Origin: Shewanella vesiculosa
GTDB lineage: Bacteria; Pseudomonadota; Gammaproteobacteria; Enterobacterales; Shewanellaceae
Reading direction: 5' to 3'
Length of the DNA: 64,000 bases
Assembly (NCBI RefSeq): GCF_021560015.1
Contig: NZ_CP073588.1
Coordinates: 2,666,001 to 2,730,000, forward strand
Shown one piece after another: positions 58,987-64,000 of the stretch. The translations under genes were made by a program, and so were the position numbers. Position 1 is the stretch's first letter. Each line of letters opens with the position of its first letter. The notes under the pieces are model-generated. The model made no database searches and was not told the origin of the DNA. It was given only the letters and a program-made list of their open reading frames with translations.

Positions 58987-59907
58987 TTAAGCTCCCATGG
59001 AAATAAGGGACCCCAAATAACTTATATATAAAAAACGAATAGGGTCATGGTTATAATCATCGATTAAACGATTAGTCTCAACATCGAACTTATTCCCACT
59101 TTCAACAAGGTTTTTCTCAGCTAAAAGCAATGATTGACTGATTTTATCTGACCAATAATTAGTATCAATAAATATACTCGTTACGAAAGCAAGAGCGACA
59201 CCTACGACTACAATTACCAGCATTGAACCAATAGTTAATGTAGCTGCTGTACCCGTAATACCTATAGCGGCCCAGGTAATCAATGAACTGGCAGAGACAA
59301 TTGCAATATCAACGGCCATCCCACCAACAAAATGATGCCAGGTTTTCGTATCATTCATCATTTGCTCTAAAGAATAAAATGCACCAGAAATCAGTATGGT
59401 AAGAATACTGCCTTTGGTTATTGATTTTAAAGCACCCAATTTACCAATACCTAATGAGACTACTTTAGGATTATTAGCTAAATAACGAGTACCTGTTAAA
59501 TCCCTTCTTAGACGGGCATACCCTTGAAAAACAATGTAAGGCTGACCTGAATATGTTACCGTTTTAAAAGTACTGAAGGCACTCCCACCTCTTTTCATCT
59601 CAATAGCTAGAGCACTCAAGGCTACGGCATCGGTCATCAAAGGAATAAATCCACTGCCAGTTTTTATTTTTGCGTTATTTTTATCCCAAAATTGCTTCCC
59701 AAGTAGCGATGACTGAGAAATAACTATACCAATATCTTCAACAGCATCAGCTCTAGTCATACCTTGTTTTTGTTTATGACTAATATAGAGCTCGATAAAT
59801 TCAGCCGAGTTCATTTGTACCAGTTGGTATTCATTTTCGGAAAGTACTTTAGCAAGCTTTTTCTTTCTTTGATAATCATTGATAGCACGATTGGCATAAG
59901 CAGACAT
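58987..59907 (-). CDS. Putative membrane-disrupting T6SS-type effector
   Basis: 306 residues. Residues 1-150 are mixed and helical and include TYSGQPYIVFQGYARLRRD followed by LTGTRYLANNPKVVSLGIGK. From about 170 there is a hydrophobic region with a paired-helix pattern (ITKGSILTILISGAFY, then a long GITGTAATLTIGSMLVIVVVG stretch). As I recall, these features occur in the C-terminal part of several proteobacterial T6SS-associated membrane-targeting proteins. No N-terminal MIX or PAAR domain is visible, so it would be an orphan cargo effector. The following coupled membrane protein fits an immunity role. Identification needs a search. Confidence 0.55.
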   Translation of the reverse strand: MSAYANRAINDYQRKKKLAKVLSENEYQLVQMNSAEFIELYISHKQKQGMTRADAVEDIGIVISQSSLLGKQFWDKNNAKIKTGSGFIPLMTDAVALSALAIEMKRGGSAFSTFKTVTYSGQPYIVFQGYARLRRDLTGTRYLANNPKVVSLGIGKLGALKSITKGSILTILISGAFYSLEQMMNDTKTWHHFVGGMAVDIAIVSASSLITWAAIGITGTAATLTIGSMLVIVVVGVALAFVTSIFIDTNYWSDKISQSLLLAEKNLVESGNKFDVETNRLIDDYNHDPIRFLYISYLGSLISMGA

Positions 59908-59940
59908 GTAATATCCATATTTTTATCTAATTCCTTTAGA

Positions 59941-59978
59941 ACGATATTATATCGTAGATTAGGTAAAGTTTAATCTAC
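59941..59978 (-). promoter_or_regulatory. Two adjacent inverted repeats upstream of the effector gene
   Basis: ACGATATTATATCGT (59941-59955) and GTAGATTA...TAATCTAC (59954-59978) lie 34-71 bases before the start codon. They could be operators. Confidence 0.4.
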
Positions 59979-60097
59979 CTCAAATAGCTAGTTAAACTAA
60001 CCTATACACCTTATGTAATGTGCTGAGAACTATTCCTAAATGAGAATCTATCAATCTGACTCTTCATAATGGTTATAGTTGTGATGACATAAATATC

Positions 60098-60133
60098 AAA
60101 AAGGGCTGATATTAAAAATAATCAGCCCTTTTT
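60098..60133 (-). terminator. Terminator of cysC
   Basis: Hairpin with arms AAAAGGGCTGAT and ATCAGCCCTTTTT. It lies 23 bases after the cysC stop and is repeated in modified form at 57873-57912. Confidence 0.9.
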
Positions 60134-60155
60134 ACTATTGTCGATTTAGTGCAGT

Positions 60156-60779
60156 TTAAATGCCAGCACCCGCAATTTGTCTTGCTGGGTTGAGCACTTC
60201 AATGGCTTTTAAATAAGCCAACAAACCATTCACTTGTGTGCTTAAATCGCCTTTACTGGTATCTATGGTTAGCTCCGCAGATACTGGTACTTCGTAAGGT
60301 GATGAAATACCAGTAAAGTTACTAATTTCCCCCTTACGAGCTTTGGCATATAACCCTTTAGGGTCACGTGACTCACACACGCTCAACGGAGTAGATACAT
60401 GCACTTCAACAAATTGGCCTTGGGGAAATAACGCCCGGACACGATCACGCTCTTCACGGGTAGGCGAGATAAATGCCGATAGCACTACTAGGCCTGAATC
60501 CACCATCAATTTAGCGACTTCGCCGACACGACGTAAATTCTCATCGCGATCATCAAGGCTAAAACCTAAGTCTTTACACAGACCATGACGAACATTATCA
60601 CCATCGAGCAAATAGGTATGAAAACCGTGTTCAAATAACGCTCGCTCTAATGCGCCTGCAAGGGTTGATTTTCCTGAGCCAGATAATCCAGTAAACCATA
60701 ATAGCACTGGATTTTGGCCCTTTTGGGCTCCACGGGCAGCTTGGTCAATGGCATGTTGATGCCAAACAATATTGCTCAT
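60156..60779 (-). CDS. cysC: Adenylylsulfate kinase
   Basis: 207 residues from ATG 60779 (GGAG seven bases upstream). P-loop GLSGSGKST at 31-39, [16 protein letters not shown], and [13 protein letters not shown] are present. It phosphorylates APS to PAPS for sulfate assimilation. It is the last gene of the cysN-permease-cysC operon. The last 243 coding bases and terminator have a near-identical copy at 57873-58176. Confidence 0.96.
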   Translation of the reverse strand: MSNIVWHQHAIDQAARGAQKGQNPVLLWFTGLSGSGKSTLAGALERALFEHGFHTYLLDGDNVRHGLCKDLGFSLDDRDENLRRVGEVAKLMVDSGLVVLSAFISPTREERDRVRALFPQGQFVEVHVSTPLSVCESRDPKGLYAKARKGEISNFTGISSPYEVPVSAELTIDTSKGDLSTQVNGLLAYLKAIEVLNPARQIAGAGI

Positions 60780-60823
60780 CACTACTCCTATCGAGTGGTT
60801 GTGACACCACACTAAATACTTTT

Positions 60824-62546
60824 TTAAAACGGAAAGAAATATGGGATCGAAAAGATAACCACTAGGGAATATACAATTGATAACGGTAAACCTAAGCGAA
60901 CAAAATCACTGAATTTATAATTACCAGCATTAAAGACCATAAGATTGGTTTGATAACCGTAAGGCGAAATAAAGCTCGCGCTGGCGCCAAATACTACTGC
61001 CATAATAAAGGGTCGGGTATCGACACCAAAATTGGTTGCAACAGCAAAGGCAACCGGGAACACGAGTGCTGCGGCGGCATTATTGGTAATTAACTCTGTA
61101 ACAATTAAGGTGATCAGATAAATGCCCACAAAAGCGGCAAACACACCATAACCATTGAACACACTTAACATCGCTTGCGCCATGACATCTGCTAAGCCTG
61201 TGGTAATCATCAAGTTAGCTAAGCCCAAGGCACTGCCTACAATCACCACGAGTTCTAATGGAAAACGACGTTTAAGCTCAGTTAAGGTTATTGCGCCAAT
61301 CGCCACATAGCTAAGTAACAATAAGACTAAACCTTTGGCTAAGGGCAATACTTCTAAAATACTCGCCGTAATGGTGAGTGCAAACCCGATCAAGACCCAA
61401 TTACCGCGTTTACTATCTAAACGGACACTTAACTCTAAGCCACTGATAGCAGCAAAGTCGGTGGTCAAATTAGGACATTTAGAAAAACGGTCACCAGGGG
61501 TTAAGAGTAATACATCACCCGGTTGTAACACTATGTCGCCAAGCCCACCTTTTAACGGTAAATGTCCACGACGAATGGCCATTACGGCTGCATCAAACAC
61601 TTCACGAAAACGCGAATCTTTTAAGGTTGTGCCAACTAGGCTCGATGATGGCGCTAATACGGCTTCAACCAGGTTTTGACCTTTTGCATGCTGCTTACCG
61701 AACCATTCTAAACCATCAAACTGATGCAATAACTCAACCGACTCAACCGCACCACTAAAACGTAAAACGTCATCAGCTTGCAGCACCATTTGTGGCGGCA
61801 CAGGGCAAATACGTATACCGCTACGTTCTAATTCAACTAAGTAGAGCTTTTTCAGCGCCCGCAGACGATTTTCGAGTACGCTCTTACCCACTAAACTCGA
61901 CGTTTTAGCCACATGCGCTTCCAACAGATAAGGCAGAGACTCATCTTCGTTTTCTTCACGTCTGTCAGGTAAAAAGTTGGCCATAATGGTCAGCACTATT
62001 AAGCCGCTAATGACCACTAATGAGCCGACTTGTGAAAACTCAAAAAAACCTAGAGGCTCAAGACCGGCATTTTCAACAAAGGAGTTAACAATCAAATTGG
62101 TGGAAGTACCAATGAGCGTAAGTGTACCGCCCAAAATGGCTGCGTAGTTTAACGGCAGTAACAACTTAGATGGCGCATGCGCTTGATTACGGCGCACTAC
62201 ACCAATTAACGAGGCGACTGCAGTATTGTTAGTAAACGATGACAACAAGGCTGTCGATACACCTAACTTAGCTAGAGTAGAAAATAACGAACCTTTACCT
62301 ATCACATGGCTTAATTTGCCTAATAATGAGGTTTTTTTCCAGTGCTGTAGCGGCAAGCACCAACAGCACTAAAGTGATCAGTCCGTTATTGGTAAAACTA
62401 CCCAATGCGACCGTTAAATCAACAAGCCCGAGCAGATAACAAAGTAATGAAGCGAAGAAAAACATGGCAGCCGGTTTTGCAAGCCCAGCAAGAAGCCCAC
62501 CGACCAGTGCTAACAAGATAATCGCTAACAACCACATTTCGCTCAT
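60824..62546 (-). pseudogene. SLC13-family permease with TrkA-C domains (frameshifted)
   Basis: The gene starts at ATG 62546 and reads AATALEK, then hits a frameshift at G-A7-CC near 62331-62340. With six A instead of seven it would continue TSLLGKLSHVIG into the long frame that ends at 60824. The whole protein would have about 573 residues: an N-terminal transporter half, two cytoplasmic TrkA-C (RCK) domains in the middle, and a C-terminal transporter half ending with GYQTNLMV. This gene type sits between cysN and cysC in Shewanella and probably imports sulfate. Could be sequencing error or real inactivation. Confidence 0.88.
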
Positions 62547-62549
62547 TAT

Positions 62550-63992
62550 TTATTTTCCAAGTACGCTAATATCGCGCGCGTTCCAATGTGGATAATGCTT
62601 ACGTACTAACGCATTAAATTCGACTTCAAATGCACTAAACTCAGTATGACTTTGCTTGTCACCTTGATGACCACTCACAACCATAGCGGCGGCTACAGTG
62701 GCATTAGATAGGCGATCAATTAAAATCATGCCACCTGTATCACGCACTAGGCTATAAGCATCTAACACTATTGATTCAGTTAGATCTAACTTAACTCGTG
62801 CAATGGTGTTTAAGCTTAATGTCGATGCTGTACTGCGTTCAAGGGTATTCACATCGGTGATGTATTCAATCTCACTCACCACGGCTTGAGTTTTCTTACC
62901 CGCGACTTTCACATCATATAACTGACCGATTTGTAATGGTTTTTCATCCATCCAGACTAAGTCTGCCACAATATGGTTAGCAATGTCTGGCGCAGTTGCT
63001 GGATGAGCCAGTAAATCACCACGAGAGATATCAATCTCATCTTCAAGGGTAATGGTAATGGCTTGGCCTGCTACCGCTTCTGGTAAATCACCGTCAAACG
63101 TCACAATACGCGCAATTTTACTGCGCTTGCCCGATGGCAGAGCGACCAGCTCGTCACCCACTTTAATAATGCCTGACGCTAAGGTGCCCGAGAAACCACG
63201 AAAATCGAGATTAGGACGCAGCACGTATTGTACTGGGAAACGAACCGGTAATTCGCTCAGTTCACGCTGGGTATCGATAGTTTCAAGTAACTCAAGTAAT
63301 GTGCCACCTTGATACCAATCACACTGAGTGCTGCGATTAACCACGTTGTCACCATTCAAGGCTGATAACGGCACGTAGTGAATATCTAAATCACCAAAAT
63401 CTTTTACAAAGTCAGTAAAGTCAGCTTGAATTTTTTCAAACACAGTTTGATCAAAGCCAACCAGGTCCATTTTATTTACCGCAACGACAAAGTGACGTAA
63501 TCCTAATAAAGAGGCAATAAAGGCATGGCGTTTAGTTTGGGTTTGTACCCCATAACGTGCATCAACCAAAATAACCGCTAGGTCACAGGTAGATGCACCC
63601 GTTGCCATGTTACGCGTGTACTGTTCATGACCTGGAGTATCAGCAATAATGAACTTACGTTTTTCACTGGAAAAATAGCGATAAGCGACGTCGATAGTAA
63701 TGCCTTGCTCACGCTCAGCCTGTAATCCGTCTACCAATAACGCGAGATCAATAGCTTCACCAGTAGTGCCCATTTTAGCGCTATCACTTTTCAGGCTTGC
63801 AAGTTGATCTTCATAAATCTGGGCGCTGTCATGCAGTAAACGGCCAATTAAGGTACTTTTACCATCATCGACACTGCCACAAGTTAAAAAACGCAGTAAG
63901 CCTTTATTCTGCTGTAATGCTAAATATTCTTTTACACCGTGTAGTTGGATCTCTGCCGCCATGCGGTCAGTATTAGTTTTTGCTTGGTCCAT
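62550..63992 (-). CDS. cysN: Sulfate adenylyltransferase, GTPase subunit
   Basis: 480 residues. GTPase motifs: P-loop GSVDDGKST at 39-47, ADTPGHEQY and NKMD. It works with CysD (probably just beyond the window) to make APS from sulfate and ATP, coupled to GTP hydrolysis. The permease start lies four bases after the stop. The start ATG 63992 lies eight bases from the window end. Confidence 0.97.
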   Translation of the reverse strand: MDQAKTNTDRMAAEIQLHGVKEYLALQQNKGLLRFLTCGSVDDGKSTLIGRLLHDSAQIYEDQLASLKSDSAKMGTTGEAIDLALLVDGLQAEREQGITIDVAYRYFSSEKRKFIIADTPGHEQYTRNMATGASTCDLAVILVDARYGVQTQTKRHAFIASLLGLRHFVVAVNKMDLVGFDQTVFEKIQADFTDFVKDFGDLDIHYVPLSALNGDNVVNRSTQCDWYQGGTLLELLETIDTQRELSELPVRFPVQYVLRPNLDFRGFSGTLASGIIKVGDELVALPSGKRSKIARIVTFDGDLPEAVAGQAITITLEDEIDISRGDLLAHPATAPDIANHIVADLVWMDEKPLQIGQLYDVKVAGKKTQAVVSEIEYITDVNTLERSTASTLSLNTIARVKLDLTESIVLDAYSLVRDTGGMILIDRLSNATVAAAMVVSGHQGDKQSHTEFSAFEVEFNALVRKHYPHWNARDISVLGK

Positions 63993-64000
63993 AATCTTTC

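Noticed and set aside
62331..62340. Programmed -1 frameshift at A-AAA-AAC in the cys permease
   Set aside because: The needed frame is +1 (or -2); a -1 slip runs into TAG a few codons on. Homopolymer error or mutation is simpler.

Overview
The window looks like chromosomal DNA of a marine gammaproteobacterium of the Shewanella type. The evidence is gene order and protein likeness: ygfB-ubiH-ubiI-gcvTHP facing zapA-6S RNA-fau, cysN-permease-cysC, folX-folE-folM, an mdh gene, csdA-csdE, and many secreted enzymes. No rRNA, tRNA, CRISPR array or recognisable transposase was found.

Layout. 1-2.2 kb: three-gene membrane operon (first gene cut by the window edge, then DUF4401 and GDYXXLXY proteins). 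2.2-3.5 kb: repeat-rich spacer and an outer-membrane barrel protein. 4.1-9.4 kb: a frameshifted serine hydrolase, then a secreted-protease block (M35 aspzincin, a stand-alone copy of its pro-domain, an M4 metalloprotease) ending in a second copy of the hydrolase's last 95 bp. 9.5-14.9 kb: AraC regulator, MASE4-GGDEF diguanylate cyclase, S41 peptidase, small membrane protein. 14.9-19.9 kb: a very AT-rich island holding one 1622-codon STAND-like NTPase with a possible PLD-like C-terminal effector, a candidate anti-phage protein. 20.6-30.1 kb: conserved housekeeping block (glycine cleavage, ubiquinone hydroxylases, zapA, 6S RNA, fau). 30.5-34.6 kb: metY, the monapterin genes folM, folE and folX, and a DCC-family protein.

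34.6-47 kb holds genes that together suggest use of polyhydroxybutyrate: 3-hydroxybutyrate dehydrogenase, an HSL-type esterase overlapping an MFS transporter, a CrbS/CrbR-like two-component system, a TonB-dependent receptor and a secreted PHB-depolymerase-family esterase. 47-57.8 kb: mdh, acetyltransferases, an RNase HI-like protein, a DGSGSI-repeat periplasmic protein, yjjX, tas, csdA-csdE, a degenerate M19 dipeptidase and fliB. 57.9-64 kb: the cysN-permease-cysC sulfate-activation operon. A 2.2-kb cargo (a putative T6SS-type membrane effector and candidate immunity gene) sits between intact cysC and a displaced 300-bp copy of the cysC 3' end.

Main points for a second look: the STAND-like island; two independent cargo insertions, each flanked by a copy of the resident gene's 3' end; an orphan pro-domain that may be a protease inhibitor; and three frameshifts at runs of seven A/T, which could be sequencing errors or slippage. 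All functional calls come from reading motifs and recalled families; no database search was possible.
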